DNA from: JBBRBB01 sp038206235
GTDB lineage: Bacteria; Bacteroidota; Bacteroidia; Chitinophagales; Chitinophagaceae
Reading direction: 5' to 3'
Assembly: GCA_038206235.1 (NCBI GenBank)
Contig: JBBRBB010000001.1
Location: 1-64,000, forward strand
Length of the DNA: 64,000 nt
The notes beneath the pieces are model-generated. The model saw only the letters and a list, made by a program, of their open reading frames with translations, was not told the DNA's origin and did not search any database. Of the stretch, positions 1 to 8,779 are shown piece after piece; position 1 is the first letter of the stretch; each line of letters opens with the position of its first letter. A program made the translations under genes and the position numbers.

Positions 1-106
1 AGGAATTGCTTGCCACAAGCAGCGCATTTATATCGCTGTACTCCATTTATTTGACCATTTTTCTTTGTGATTTTACTGAAACAGTAAAAGCAATTTTTTT
101 ATTCAT
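1..106 (-). mobile_element. N-terminal fragment of an IS transposase (zinc-ribbon type), out of frame with its start
   Basis: Read on the minus strand, the first 106 bases encode a Cys-x2-Cys ... Cys-x2-Cys zinc ribbon (CFYCFSK ... QRYKCAACGKQF) of the kind that opens many insertion-sequence transposases. The only nearby ATG (104-106 on the plus strand) is followed by a run of seven A and is one base out of frame with the zinc ribbon; in the ribbon frame a TAA lies just upstream. An eighth A would restore one open frame. The gene runs off the window, so family, length and inverted repeats cannot be seen. It is either a decayed copy or one that uses slippage at the A run. Confidence 0.5.
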
Positions 107-230
107 AAGCTTTGATTCAACTCAAAGCTAATATCAATAAGGCTTTTAGCGATTTTGAGCATCAAAAATGTCCATTAAGCCTAAATTGAAAAGCCTCTTT
201 GTTTTTAGTGTGTAATAATATTTTATCGCT

Positions 231-668
231 CTATATATTGGTATCAGCAATTTTATGCTGTTGCCAGTTAGCATCATATTTTACAAAGCAGCTTAGCCAC
301 ATGCTTCTCGATAAGCGCATAAATAGCGGTTGCATCACTACAAGTAAAAAAGTATTTATTCCAAGCCAGTAAAAAATTCTGTTATCATTTGCAGAAATTC
401 CAATTAACACCCACCAGGCAACAAAAGTAGAAACAGAAAATGCAACGGTTAGTGCATAGCTCACGTACCCTGTGCCATAATAAAAGCCTATTTCTATTTC
501 AGTGGGCTGACCGCACACCGGGCAATGCGCATTCATTTTCATATACCGGCTGTTCCTTAATGAATAAGCATTAGTGGTTTCAAAAATATGTCCCTGCCGG
601 CAGCGGGGACATTTATTTGCGAATACGCTTAAAATATAAGAAGGTTTATTAACTGTTGGTGTGCTCAT
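231..668 (-). CDS. DUF983 family membrane protein
   Basis: A 145-residue protein with two zinc-binding pairs near the N terminus (CPRC at about 20-23, CPVC at about 49-52), then two hydrophobic segments (about residues 70-95 and 100-118). This is the layout of DUF983, a small membrane family common in Bacteroidota and Alphaproteobacteria with no established function. It follows murF on the same strand after about 23 bases and may be cotranscribed with it. No catalytic residues can be named. The family assignment is firm and the role is unknown. Confidence 0.85.
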   Translation of the reverse strand: MSTPTVNKPSYILSVFANKCPRCRQGHIFETTNAYSLRNSRYMKMNAHCPVCGQPTEIEIGFYYGTGYVSYALTVAFSVSTFVAWWVLIGISANDNRIFYWLGINTFLLVVMQPLFMRLSRSMWLSCFVKYDANWQQHKIADTNI

Positions 669-691
669 GCAGTTCTTGCGGCGAAGATAAT

Positions 692-1993
692 TTATTCAAG
701 AACCTTTTCCATTTGTATATTTCTCGAACCCTTTATTAGAAAATAAGTATTTGCAAAATGTTGTTGCTGCAGCCAGTTTCCGGCTTGTGCAGCGGTATCG
801 AAATATATGTATGAATGATGTGTGTTTTTAAAATCGCCGCCCACCAGCACTACATTCTCCCATTTGTAAGTATTAATAATTTGTATGATGTTTTCATGCT
901 CATGCAGGCTTGCATCTCCTAATTCCATCATGCCGCCAAGCATCAATATTTTTTGAGCTGATTTAATGGCTGCAAAATTTTCTATCGCAGCCTTCATGCT
1001 TGATGGGTTAGCATTATACGCATCCAGAATTACTTTATTGTTTCTCCAATCTATCAACTGAGAGCGGCTGTTTGATGGAGTATAACCTTCAATCGCTTGT
1101 TTTATTTTTTCATCCGGCACAGAAAAATGTTTGCCAACAGCAACGGCGCATAAAATATTCGGCAGATTGTAGTTGCCCACCAATTGTGTTTGCAGTGTAT
1201 TAATTTCAAATACTTTTTTTATCGCCACTTTTAAAAATGGTTCGCTTGTTTCAACACTTCCTGTTATGCTTCCATTTTTAGTACCGTACCAAATTATTTT
1301 TTCAATGCCTTTACTCATGCTATGCAAATATTCATAATCATTGTATGCGAATATTGTTCCTTTATTCGCTCTTATATAATCATACAATTCACCTTTCGCT
1401 TTGCATACTCCTTCCACATTTCCGAAGCCTTCTAAATGCGCTTTTCCGCAATTTGTAATAATGCTATGCGTGGGCTGTGCATATACACAATAGCTTTCAA
1501 TTTCTTTTTGATGATTGGCGCCCATTTCAATTATTGCAAGCTCTGCATCATTTTTTATACGCAGTATGGTAACGGGTATGCCGATATGATTGTTAAGATT
1601 CCCCTGTGTAGTATAGGTTTTAAAATGAGACGACAGCACCGCATGAATTAATTCTTTCGTTGTAGTTTTTCCATTACTGCCGGTAATACCAATGAAAGAG
1701 ATAGAGAATTGTTCTCGGTGATATTTTGCAAGATTTTGCAGCGTAGTAAGAACATCATCTGCTCTTATTATTCTGTTGTTAATGTCATCAATATCTTCAT
1801 CAACTATTGCATAAGCAGCGCCGGCCTCTAAAGCCTGTAATGCAAAACTATTCCCATTAAAATTTGGGCCTTTTAATGCAAAGAAAATATCTCCATGCTT
1901 AAGTTTCCTTGTATCGGTTTCTATGCTGCTATGCTGAAGATAGAGGTTGTATAATTCTTCTGTGCTCACAATTGGTTTAAACAAAAAAGCCAT
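692..1993 (-). CDS. murF: UDP-N-acetylmuramoyl-tripeptide--D-alanyl-D-alanine ligase
   Basis: MurF adds D-Ala-D-Ala to UDP-MurNAc-tripeptide in the cytoplasm, the last soluble step of peptidoglycan precursor synthesis. The 433-residue protein has the Mur-ligase order: an N-terminal substrate domain (TDTRK and GDIFFAL near residues 27-40), the ATP loop ITGSNGKTTTKELI at about 102-116, the central domain with EMGANHQKEIE, and a C-terminal domain ending in LIKGSRNIQMEKVLE. Full length is normal for MurF. A second MurF domain, fused to alanine racemase, lies at 45887-48346, so this is the stand-alone copy. DUF983 follows on the same strand. Confidence 0.93.
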   Translation of the reverse strand: MAFLFKPIVSTEELYNLYLQHSSIETDTRKLKHGDIFFALKGPNFNGNSFALQALEAGAAYAIVDEDIDDINNRIIRADDVLTTLQNLAKYHREQFSISFIGITGSNGKTTTKELIHAVLSSHFKTYTTQGNLNNHIGIPVTILRIKNDAELAIIEMGANHQKEIESYCVYAQPTHSIITNCGKAHLEGFGNVEGVCKAKGELYDYIRANKGTIFAYNDYEYLHSMSKGIEKIIWYGTKNGSITGSVETSEPFLKVAIKKVFEINTLQTQLVGNYNLPNILCAVAVGKHFSVPDEKIKQAIEGYTPSNSRSQLIDWRNNKVILDAYNANPSSMKAAIENFAAIKSAQKILMLGGMMELGDASLHEHENIIQIINTYKWENVVLVGGDFKNTHHSYIYFDTAAQAGNWLQQQHFANTYFLIKGSRNIQMEKVLE

Positions 1994-2041
1994 TTCATAC
2001 GAATATGAAAAAGCTTTTAAAATATTTGAGTTGTGTAAATT

Positions 2042-2215
2042 TTATTTTTGTGCAAGAAACTCTTTCACTTTGTCTTTATGCACTATTGATTCTTTAAAAG
2101 TATAAGCCCCTGATTTTGGGCTGCGCACAGCTCTTATAACTTTGCTCCAGTTCTTTGCTTCTGCTATTGCTTTTTGGTCTTTTGTTTTTATCGCTGTTTT
2201 TGCTGTCTTTGCCAT
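2042..2215 (-). CDS. DUF4295 family small basic protein
   Basis: A 57-residue, lysine-rich protein starting MAKTAKTAIKTKDQKAI and ending HKDKVKEFLAQK. It matches DUF4295, a short family almost confined to Bacteroidota and characteristically encoded just after rpmG. Here it follows rpmG by about 36 bases on the same strand, giving the order rpmB-rpmG-DUF4295. The charge and the location suggest a ribosome-associated role, but that is inference. The start is the only ATG in frame and directly precedes the conserved MAK opening. Confidence 0.85.
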   Translation of the reverse strand: MAKTAKTAIKTKDQKAIAEAKNWSKVIRAVRSPKSGAYTFKESIVHKDKVKEFLAQK

Positions 2216-2251
2216 GATTAAAAGTCATTTAGTCAATAAGTCATTATCAAG

Positions 2252-2434
2252 TTACTTAATTTCTTTGTGAAGTGTAACTTTTTTCAGTATAGGATTAAAC
2301 TTTTTTAACTCCAGCCGCTCAGGAGTATTTTTTTTATTTTTTTTTGTGATATAACGGCTTGTGCCAGGCTGCCCGCTGTTTTTATGTTCGGTGCATTCTA
2401 AAATAACCTGTACCCTGTTTCCTTTCTTTGCCAT
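2252..2434 (-). CDS. rpmG: 50S ribosomal protein L33
   Basis: A 60-residue L33 with the recognisable core QVILECTEHKNSG and SRYITKKNKKNTPERLELKKFNP. The zinc-binding CxxC pairs of the zinc form are missing: only one Cys is present (ECTEHK), and no second pair occurs at the C terminus. This is therefore the zinc-independent form. The gene sits about 20 bases downstream of rpmB and is surely cotranscribed with it. Confidence 0.95.
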   Translation of the reverse strand: MAKKGNRVQVILECTEHKNSGQPGTSRYITKKNKKNTPERLELKKFNPILKKVTLHKEIK

Positions 2435-2454
2435 TGTATTAAAAATTAAAATAA

Positions 2455-2691
2455 TTATATGTGAGCGCCTTCTGTCCGCATCTTTTTTACTACGGAAGCC
2501 AGTCCGTTTTTATTGATTGTACGAAGGCCATTGGTAGAAACCTTCAAAGTTATCCAACGGTCTTCTTCTTCAAAATAAAATCGCTTGGTTTGCAAATTCG
2601 GTAAAAACCTGCGATTGGTCTTTATGTTTGAATGGGATACCTTATGACCCTTCAGTGGTTTTTTACCTGTTACCTGACACACTCTTGCCAT
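2455..2691 (-). CDS. rpmB: 50S ribosomal protein L28
   Basis: A 78-residue L28 (MARVCQVTGKKPLKGHKVSH ... NGLASVVKKMRTEGAHI) and first gene of the rpmB-rpmG-DUF4295 cluster. The open frame extends 38 codons further upstream, but family alignments start at the MARVCQVTGKKP methionine. The promoter boxes at 2716-2748 lie inside the upstream extension, which also favours the short start used here. Confidence 0.96.
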   Translation of the reverse strand: MARVCQVTGKKPLKGHKVSHSNIKTNRRFLPNLQTKRFYFEEEDRWITLKVSTNGLRTINKNGLASVVKKMRTEGAHI

Positions 2692-2715
2692 CTCAAAATA
2701 ATTTTTTTCGGAGGG

Positions 2716-2748
2716 CAAAAGTAGGGAACTATATCTAAAAAACACAAG
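2716..2748 (-). promoter_or_regulatory. Bacteroidota-type promoter of the rpmB cluster
   Basis: On the minus strand a perfect TAnnTTTG -7 box (TACTTTTG, plus-strand 2716-2723) lies 21 bases downstream of a TTTCTTG -33 element (core 2745-2748). It places transcription start about 20 bases before the rpmB ATG at 2691. Box sequences and spacing fit the known sigma-A consensus of this phylum. Confidence 0.6.
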
Positions 2749-2957
2749 AAACTTTCTTATAATTCTCCGGTAAAAGTTATCTTTGCCGCCGATATGGTAA
2801 TTCACTTCCTCGATATGAATCTTGATTTTCTAGACCACACTTCTTTTTAAAAGCAGTTAACGGGAATTCCGTTATGCACTTATTTGCTCTCAGTAAGCAT
2901 TATTTCTTATTTATTATTGTTTATTTACTATTCACTATTCATTATTAAAATTATTTT

Positions 2958-4193
2958 ATGATTGCTACAAATACCTTATCAGAAAAAACACAATATTATC
3001 TTCAGCTTGAAGAAGAATTTGGTGCTCATAATTATCATCCCATTCCTGTGGTTCTGGAAAAAGGCAAAGGCGTTTTTGTTTGGGATGTTGACGGAAAAAA
3101 ATATTATGATTTTTTAAGTGGCTATTCAGCCGTAAACCAAGGACACTGTCATCCCCGCATTGTGCAAACTTTGATTGAGCAATCTCAAAAGCTTACGCTT
3201 ACTTCCCGTGCTTTTTACAATAACCTTTTGGGCGAGTACGCAAAATTTATTACCAACTATTTTGGCTATGATAAAGTATTGCCGATGAATACCGGCGTGG
3301 AAGCCGTTGAAACAGCGATTAAGCTTTGCCGTCGCTGGGGTTATACAAATAAAGAAATTCCCGATGCAAAAGCTAAGATTGTTGTGTGCGAACAAAATTT
3401 TCACGGACGCACAAGCACCGTGATTTCTTTCAGCAGCGACCCGCTCTCTTATCAAAGGTTTGGACCATACATGCCCGGTTTTATCCGTATTCCCTATAAT
3501 GATTTGGAGACTTTGCAAAAATCTTTGGAAGATAAAAATGTTGCCGGTTTTTTAGTTGAGCCGATACAGGGAGAAGCAGGAGTTGTAGTACCTGATGAAG
3601 GCTATCTTTCCAAAGCGAAACAACTTTGCGAAGCATATAATGTTTTATTTATTGCTGATGAAATACAAACAGGACTTGCCCGCACAGGAAAGATGCTTTG
3701 CTGTGAGTATGAAAATGTACGCCCTGATATTTTGCTCTTAGGAAAGGCATTGAGCGGCGGAACAGTTCCTGTTTCTGCTGTATTAGCTGATGATGAAATT
3801 ATGCTCAATATAAAAGCGGGCGAACATGGCTCTACCTATGGCGGTAATCCTTTAGCATGTGCTGTTGCAATAGAAGCGCTGAAAGTATTGAAAGAAGAAA
3901 ACATGGCAGAGAATGCTGATGCCATGGGTGAAATTTTGCGTTCAGAATTGTTTAAAATAAATTCTCCGCTTATTGCTACAGTGAGAGGAAAGGGTTTACT
4001 GAATGCAATTGTAATAAATCATACAAACCCTGAGGCAGCATGGGAACTTTGTCTTGAACTGAAAGAAAATGGATTGCTTGCCAAACCAACGCATGGTGAT
4101 AAAATTCGCTTATCTCCTCCGCTTACGATTAATAAAAAACAAATAATAGAATGCGTGGATATTATTGAATCTTCCCTAAAAATATTTCAATAA
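2958..4193 (+). CDS. rocD: ornithine--oxo-acid aminotransferase
   Basis: A PLP enzyme of 411 residues that converts ornithine plus 2-oxoglutarate to glutamate semialdehyde and glutamate. Class III aminotransferase marks are clear: YDFLSGYSAVNQGHCHPRI near residue 50, NTGVEAVETAIKLCRRWGY near 112, the EPIQGEAGVVVP stretch, DEIQTGLARTGK, and the PLP lysine in LLLGKALSGG at about 262. The HGSTYGGNPLACAVA motif follows. Length is standard for RocD. It is monocistronic, converging on the minus-strand gene that ends at 4206. Confidence 0.94.
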   Translation: MIATNTLSEKTQYYLQLEEEFGAHNYHPIPVVLEKGKGVFVWDVDGKKYYDFLSGYSAVNQGHCHPRIVQTLIEQSQKLTLTSRAFYNNLLGEYAKFITNYFGYDKVLPMNTGVEAVETAIKLCRRWGYTNKEIPDAKAKIVVCEQNFHGRTSTVISFSSDPLSYQRFGPYMPGFIRIPYNDLETLQKSLEDKNVAGFLVEPIQGEAGVVVPDEGYLSKAKQLCEAYNVLFIADEIQTGLARTGKMLCCEYENVRPDILLLGKALSGGTVPVSAVLADDEIMLNIKAGEHGSTYGGNPLACAVAIEALKVLKEENMAENADAMGEILRSELFKINSPLIATVRGKGLLNAIVINHTNPEAAWELCLELKENGLLAKPTHGDKIRLSPPLTINKKQIIECVDIIESSLKIFQ

Positions 4194-4205
4194 GCAATAA
4201 ATAAT

Positions 4206-4967
4206 TTATGATTGAAAGTCTTGAATGCTTTTACTCATCACTTCGTAAATTATTTTCAATTGAGGATAGGCATCTAATACTTGCAGATGTTTTTGAATAG
4301 TCTGTTCATCCTTTCGTGCAGCCGGGCCAGTTTGCATTTCGGCAGGATTGTATAAAGCTACTCTTGCAGCCACTTCCTGTATCATGTGAATAAGTAAATT
4401 AAAATCTACTTTTTCTTTATCACAAAATTCTTTTGTTAGTGCAAACAAATGATTGGTGAAATTAGAAACAACAACAGCCGCTGCATGAAGTTTTAATCTG
4501 CTTTCATCATCTGCTTCATAAACTAATTCACTCATTGTTGAAGCGAAGGTTTTTAATTGCTGCTTTACGGCATTGCTATTTGCATCAATCAATAGAGGAA
4601 TAATAGGATTGTGTGTGGCGTCTTTTCTCAAACTTTGTAATGGATACAGCACACCATAAAAAGAAGAAACATGTTGCAATACATCTTTGCTTATAGCGCC
4701 GGATGTATGTACTGCGATTTTGTCGTTTAATATAATCTGTTTGCAAACTTCTTCGATTGCATTATCTGAAACAGCAATTAAATAAATATCTGCATGCTTT
4801 GAAAGGCAGGAAATATTATCATTTGCTTTTGCATTTAATTCTTTTGCCAGCGCTTGTGCATGAGCGATATTCTTACTTGTTACTTCAGTAATCGTATGTC
4901 CTGCCTTTATGATTAATTTGCCAAGCACGGTTGCAACATTTCCAGAACCAATAATGGATACATCCAT
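4206..4967 (-). CDS. Rossmann-fold protein with DUF2520 domain
   Basis: 253 residues. The N terminus (VSIIGSGNVATVLGKLI) is a dinucleotide-binding Rossmann fold like those of F420-dependent NADP oxidoreductases. The C-terminal half is a helical DUF2520 domain (HAAAVVVSNFTNHLF ... TGPAARKDEQTIQKHL). This two-domain arrangement is widespread in Bacteroidota and resembles ketopantoate reductase and pyrroline-5-carboxylate reductase folds, but its substrate is not established. It is convergent with rocD, with 12 bases between the stops. Confidence 0.83.
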   Translation of the reverse strand: MDVSIIGSGNVATVLGKLIIKAGHTITEVTSKNIAHAQALAKELNAKANDNISCLSKHADIYLIAVSDNAIEEVCKQIILNDKIAVHTSGAISKDVLQHVSSFYGVLYPLQSLRKDATHNPIIPLLIDANSNAVKQQLKTFASTMSELVYEADDESRLKLHAAAVVVSNFTNHLFALTKEFCDKEKVDFNLLIHMIQEVAARVALYNPAEMQTGPAARKDEQTIQKHLQVLDAYPQLKIIYEVMSKSIQDFQS

Positions 4968-5014
4968 TTCTTTTGATTATTTTGAAATGAAGTTATGCAA
5001 AGAATCATCACACT

Positions 5015-5045
5015 AAAAAAGTGCTCCTGAAACAGGAACACTTTT
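5015..5045 (-). terminator. intrinsic terminator downstream of the 5069-5467 gene
   Basis: On the minus strand AAAAGTGTTCCTG - TTT - CAGGAGCACTTTT forms a 13-bp stem with one G-U pair and a 3-nt loop, ending in a T run. It lies 24 bases past the stop of the exported-protein gene, as expected for its terminator. Confidence 0.8.
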
Positions 5046-5068
5046 ATCACTCTCAAAAAAACCTAAAC

Positions 5069-5467
5069 CTAAAATCTTGCATTAATAGAGACATGCACAC
5101 CCGGAGCACAATAAGGAGCCGGCTGATAAACCACAACTCTTGGCGGCGGAGGTGCGTAAGCTCTGTATAATCTTACATGCTGATAATTGTATCTCCACAC
5201 ATCATTGCCATAATTGTAAACTGCAAACCTTGGAGAATTTACAACCACCAATTCACGTGGCAATACACGAACCCTTACCCATCCGTTCCTGCGCGGATAA
5301 ATATATTCTCTTGTGTACGCATCATAGTACACATTAGCACGGGGGTAATAATAAAACGTTTGTTTGTGCCGCACATTATAGGCTCTGCTATATGGTTGTG
5401 CGGTTGCATCGGGAACCACAATTGTGGCTGCTAATAATAAAATCAATGCGGGTAAAATCTTTTTCAT
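5069..5467 (-). CDS. small exported Tyr/Arg/Pro-rich protein
   Basis: 132 residues with a clear signal peptide (MKKILPALILLLAATIVVPDATAQ, cleavage after about residue 23). The mature part is rich in Tyr, Arg, Val and Pro, contains FYYYPRANVYYD and YIYPRRNGWVRVR, then APPPPRVVVYQP, and ends on an aromatic residue. I do not recognise an assigned function. Similar small exported tyrosine-rich proteins are frequent in Chitinophagaceae. It is transcribed divergently from topA and ends at a strong terminator. Confidence 0.75.
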   Translation of the reverse strand: MKKILPALILLLAATIVVPDATAQPYSRAYNVRHKQTFYYYPRANVYYDAYTREYIYPRRNGWVRVRVLPRELVVVNSPRFAVYNYGNDVWRYNYQHVRLYRAYAPPPPRVVVYQPAPYCAPGVHVSINARF

Positions 5468-5554
5468 AGACTATAATTTTTTTATACATAATGAGATACA
5501 GCAATTTTATTTTAGTTTAATAAAACAAACCTGCATACGTTTCATTTAACATTT

Positions 5555-5584
5555 TTTGCGTTTTCACTGATTAAATTAATATTG
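5555..5584 (+). promoter_or_regulatory. probable topA promoter
   Basis: TTTG at 5555-5558, an 18-base spacer, then TAATATTG at 5577-5584, which is one mismatch from TAnnTTTG. It would start a leader of roughly 140 nt before the topA ATG at 5730. Confidence 0.5.
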
Positions 5585-5589
5585 CACCC

Positions 5590-5729
5590 GTTTAGTAAAG
5601 GAAAGTTCTGAATTATCGAGTGCTATGAAAGTGAAATCGTTGAGTAAAGTTCAGAACCTTGAAGAGTGCGACGCAACAGGAGCTTAATAGTTGTTCTGCT
5701 GCCGGGTCAATAAAAAATAAAAACTAAAA
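5590..5729 (+). promoter_or_regulatory. structured 5' leader of topA
   Basis: The leader contains a perfect 8-bp inverted repeat, GTTCTGAA (5605-5612) with TTCAGAAC (5650-5657), enclosing 37 bases. A second, weaker pairing (CAGGA with TTCTG) lies near 5675-5700. I do not recognise a known riboswitch or RNA family, and the only support is the pairing itself and its position in front of topA. It could be a protein- or supercoiling-responsive leader, or carry a small RNA. Confidence 0.3.
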
Positions 5730-8069
5730 ATGGCTAAGAATTTATTGATAGTAGAATCTCCTGCAAAAGCAAAAACAATAGAAAAAATTTTAGGCAGCGA
5801 CTTTGAAGTGAAAAGTTGCTATGGTCATATTCGTGATTTGGAAAAGGAAGAAATGGGCATCGATGTAAAAAATAATTATGCGCCGAGATACATTGTGCCT
5901 GAAGATAAACAAAAAGTAGTTAAAGAATTAAAACAGTTCCAAAAGAAATCAGATGAAGTATGGCTGGCAACAGATGAGGACCGTGAAGGCGAAGCAATCA
6001 GTTGGCATTTATGTGAAGTGCTGGGCTTAAATCCAAGCAATACCAAGCGCATTGTGTTTCATGAAATAACCAAGCCGGCGATTAAGCAGGCAGTTGAAAA
6101 CCCAAGAACAGTTGACATGAATTTAGTAAATGCGCAGCAGGCCCGCCGCATTCTTGACAGGATTGTTGGCTTTGAGCTCAGCCCGGTGCTTTGGCGTAAA
6201 ATGAGCATGGGCAATACATTAAGCGCCGGTCGTGTGCAAAGTGTTGCCGTGCGTCTCATCACAGAAAGAGAGAGGGAGATAAATGCTTTTACATCTGTAA
6301 GCAGCTTTAAGATTGAGGCCTTCTTTATCCAAAATGATATTAATAATAAGCCTGTAACTTTTAAAGCGGAAGGTGCAAAACAAAGCAATGCAGAGAGTGC
6401 AGAACAATTTCTCAATAGTTGCAAGGGCGCTGTGTACACGGTAAAAGATGTACAGATAAAGCCCGCAAAAAAATCACCGGCGGCGCCTTTTATCACTTCA
6501 ACATTACAACAGGAGGCAAGCCGGAAGCTTGGCTACAGTGTTGCTAAAACAATGCTGATAGCTCAAAAGCTTTATGAAAGCGGATACATTACCTACATGC
6601 GAACAGACAGTGTGAATCTTAGCGATACTGCGCTTAGTGATATTCAATCTCGAATACAAAATCAATATGGAAACAGATATTTGCAAATAAGAAAATATAA
6701 AAATAAAAGCGCAACAGCTCAGGAGGCGCATGAAGCAATTCGCCCAACTTATATGCAGAACGCTTCTGCAGAAGATGCCGATGGAAAACGTTTGTATGAA
6801 CTAATCTGGAAAAGAACAATTGCCAGCCAGATGGCAGATGCAGAGATTGAAAAAACAATTGCAAAAATTAATATTTCAACAAACCATGCTGAATTAACTG
6901 CGCAGGGTGAAGTAATAAAGTTTGATGGATTTTTAAAAGCGTACACCGAAGATACCGATGAAGAAAATATAAATGATGATGATACAGCAGAGGGCGCATT
7001 ACCTCCATTGCAAACCGATCAGCAGCTTGATTTCAAAGAAATGAAAGCGGTCGAAAGATTTACACGTCCTGCTCCAAGATATACCGAAGCATCTCTTGTA
7101 AAAAAATTAGAAGAGCTTGGCATTGGCCGCCCTTCCACTTATGCACCAACTATTTCAACCATTTTAAAACGTGGTTATGTAGAGAAACGCGATAAGGAAG
7201 GAACAAAAAGAAATATAAGAGTGTTTATTTTGAAGGAAAATCATCTTACAAGAAAAACAGAACACGAAACAACAGGAACTGAAAAAGCAAAATTATTTCC
7301 TACCGATTTAGGATTAGTGGTTACCGATTTTCTTAACCAGTATTTTGATGATATAATGGATTATAAATTCACAGCAAAAATTGAAGAAGAGTTTGATGAA
7401 ATAGCGAATGGCAAAAAGCAGTGGACAAAAATGGTGGATGGTTTTTATAAGCCATTTAAAAAAGATGTTGAAAATACAATGGAAACTGCTGAAAGAATAA
7501 AAGGAGAACGTGAACTGGGAATTGAACCGGCGAGTGGTAAACGAGTGGTAGCGAGAATGGGACGCTACGGCCCCATGATACAAATTGGCGAATCAAATGA
7601 GGAGGAGAAACCGCGTTTCGCCAAGCTAAAATCTACTCAAAGCATTGAAACCATTAACCTCGAAGAAGGTTTAGAGCTTTTTAAACTTCCCCGCAACTTA
7701 GGTAAGTTTGAAGACGAAGATGTGCTGGTAAATATTGGCCGCTTTGGCCCCTATGCATCGCACAGCAAAATGTTTTATTCATTAAATAAAAACATGGACC
7801 CGTATAACGTAGCGGCTGAAGATATTATTCCGCTTATAGAAGAAAAACGAAAAGCAAAAAATGAGCGCACCATAAAAGTTTTTGAAAAAGAAAAAATACA
7901 AATACTTAACGGCCCTTATGGAGCATATATTAAGCAGGGCTTGCGCAATTACAAGCTTACAAAGGAGCAGCAGAAAAATGCAGCTAATCTTAGCATTAAT
8001 GAAGTAAATAAAATTATTGAAGAAGGCAAAGCAAATCCTCTTAAAAAATCTTCGCGAAGGAAAAAATAA
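5730..8069 (+). CDS. topA: DNA topoisomerase I
   Basis: The type IA topoisomerase that relaxes negative supercoils. The 779-residue protein opens with the Toprim domain (LLIVESPAKAKTIEKIL, then DEDREGEAISWH near residue 82). The catalytic tyrosine is in ITYMRTDSVNLSD at about 288, and RPAPRYTEASLVKKLEELGI with GRPSTYAPTI follows near 450. The C terminus lacks Cys4 zinc fingers and instead carries three GRYGP-type repeats (about residues 612, 670 and 730) and a lysine-rich tail, the usual form in Bacteroidota. Confidence 0.97.
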   Translation: MAKNLLIVESPAKAKTIEKILGSDFEVKSCYGHIRDLEKEEMGIDVKNNYAPRYIVPEDKQKVVKELKQFQKKSDEVWLATDEDREGEAISWHLCEVLGLNPSNTKRIVFHEITKPAIKQAVENPRTVDMNLVNAQQARRILDRIVGFELSPVLWRKMSMGNTLSAGRVQSVAVRLITEREREINAFTSVSSFKIEAFFIQNDINNKPVTFKAEGAKQSNAESAEQFLNSCKGAVYTVKDVQIKPAKKSPAAPFITSTLQQEASRKLGYSVAKTMLIAQKLYESGYITYMRTDSVNLSDTALSDIQSRIQNQYGNRYLQIRKYKNKSATAQEAHEAIRPTYMQNASAEDADGKRLYELIWKRTIASQMADAEIEKTIAKINISTNHAELTAQGEVIKFDGFLKAYTEDTDEENINDDDTAEGALPPLQTDQQLDFKEMKAVERFTRPAPRYTEASLVKKLEELGIGRPSTYAPTISTILKRGYVEKRDKEGTKRNIRVFILKENHLTRKTEHETTGTEKAKLFPTDLGLVVTDFLNQYFDDIMDYKFTAKIEEEFDEIANGKKQWTKMVDGFYKPFKKDVENTMETAERIKGERELGIEPASGKRVVARMGRYGPMIQIGESNEEEKPRFAKLKSTQSIETINLEEGLELFKLPRNLGKFEDEDVLVNIGRFGPYASHSKMFYSLNKNMDPYNVAAEDIIPLIEEKRKAKNERTIKVFEKEKIQILNGPYGAYIKQGLRNYKLTKEQQKNAANLSINEVNKIIEEGKANPLKKSSRRKK

Positions 8070-8119
8070 ATAAGTGTGTTATAGGCTATTTTGTGGACAC
8101 TGACTAAAATTTTAGAACT

Positions 8120-8479
8120 ATGACTACAATAGACAATTCTAAAAATTATTGCACCTTGATAAATGTTTTCTTAGTTAACCCTGAAAAACATTTAGAGCTT
8201 CTTGAACTTTTAAGAGAAGCTACTGAAACTGTAATGTGTAAGTTGCCCGGATACGTTTCGGCCAATCTTCACATAAGTGACGACAAAAAGACTGTAACTA
8301 ATTATGCGCAATGGAAATCCATTCAAGATTTTCAAACTATGCTTAAAGATCAAAAAGCCCAAAAACACATGAAAAAAGCGGCAGAGTTAGCAATTGAATT
8401 TCGACCTGTTACTTACAACCAAATTTGGACCGATAGTGTAAAATATAAGGCGAGCCACGAAGCTGAAATTCGTTCTTAA
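8120..8479 (+). CDS. ABM-superfamily (putative quinol monooxygenase-like) protein
   Basis: A 119-residue protein with the antibiotic-biosynthesis-monooxygenase dimeric ferredoxin-like fold: TLINVFLVNPEKHLELLELL, then LPGYVSANLHISDDKKTVTNYAQWKS. Such proteins are cofactor-free oxygenases or stress-linked proteins; the substrate cannot be inferred. It lies 50 bases after topA but is probably separate. The 300 bases that follow hold no gene or repeat I can support. Confidence 0.75.
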   Translation: MTTIDNSKNYCTLINVFLVNPEKHLELLELLREATETVMCKLPGYVSANLHISDDKKTVTNYAQWKSIQDFQTMLKDQKAQKHMKKAAELAIEFRPVTYNQIWTDSVKYKASHEAEIRS

Positions 8480-8779
8480 TTTACTACTTAACATTTATAA
8501 ACAACAAAAAAAAGTGGGGCTTTTATCTTATAAGTGGTTTTAGGGAAATTAGCAAAGAAGACTTTCAGGTTATAAAAACTGCAATGACATGAGAGCACAA
8601 CAAAAGTATTTCAGCAAGTGGGGCGGGTTGTTAGCTTCGGCTGCAAATCATTATCAGCAGCGGGTTTGGGCTCAACGAATAAAACCAAGCAAAAAATGTT
8701 AATTTAAAGCCCGGCAGCTGTTCCGGTGTTATAAGTGTTCCCAACCATGGGTATACTTGTTCGTTATATCTTTCTCATT

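Noticed and set aside
1436..1651. Open frame of 71 codons on the plus strand inside murF
   Set aside because: Antisense shadow of a well-supported gene; no motif and no start context.
5140..5434. Two overlapping plus-strand frames opposite the exported Tyr-rich protein
   Set aside because: The minus-strand frame has a signal peptide and a terminator; the plus-strand frames are His/Cys-rich artefacts of its codons.
5590..5729. topA leader as RNase P, SRP or a known riboswitch
   Set aside because: The diagnostic conserved blocks of those RNAs are absent.
8480..8779. Possible RNA gene between the ABM and serine hydrolase genes
   Set aside because: A few GC-rich words but no pairing, promoter or terminator that holds together.
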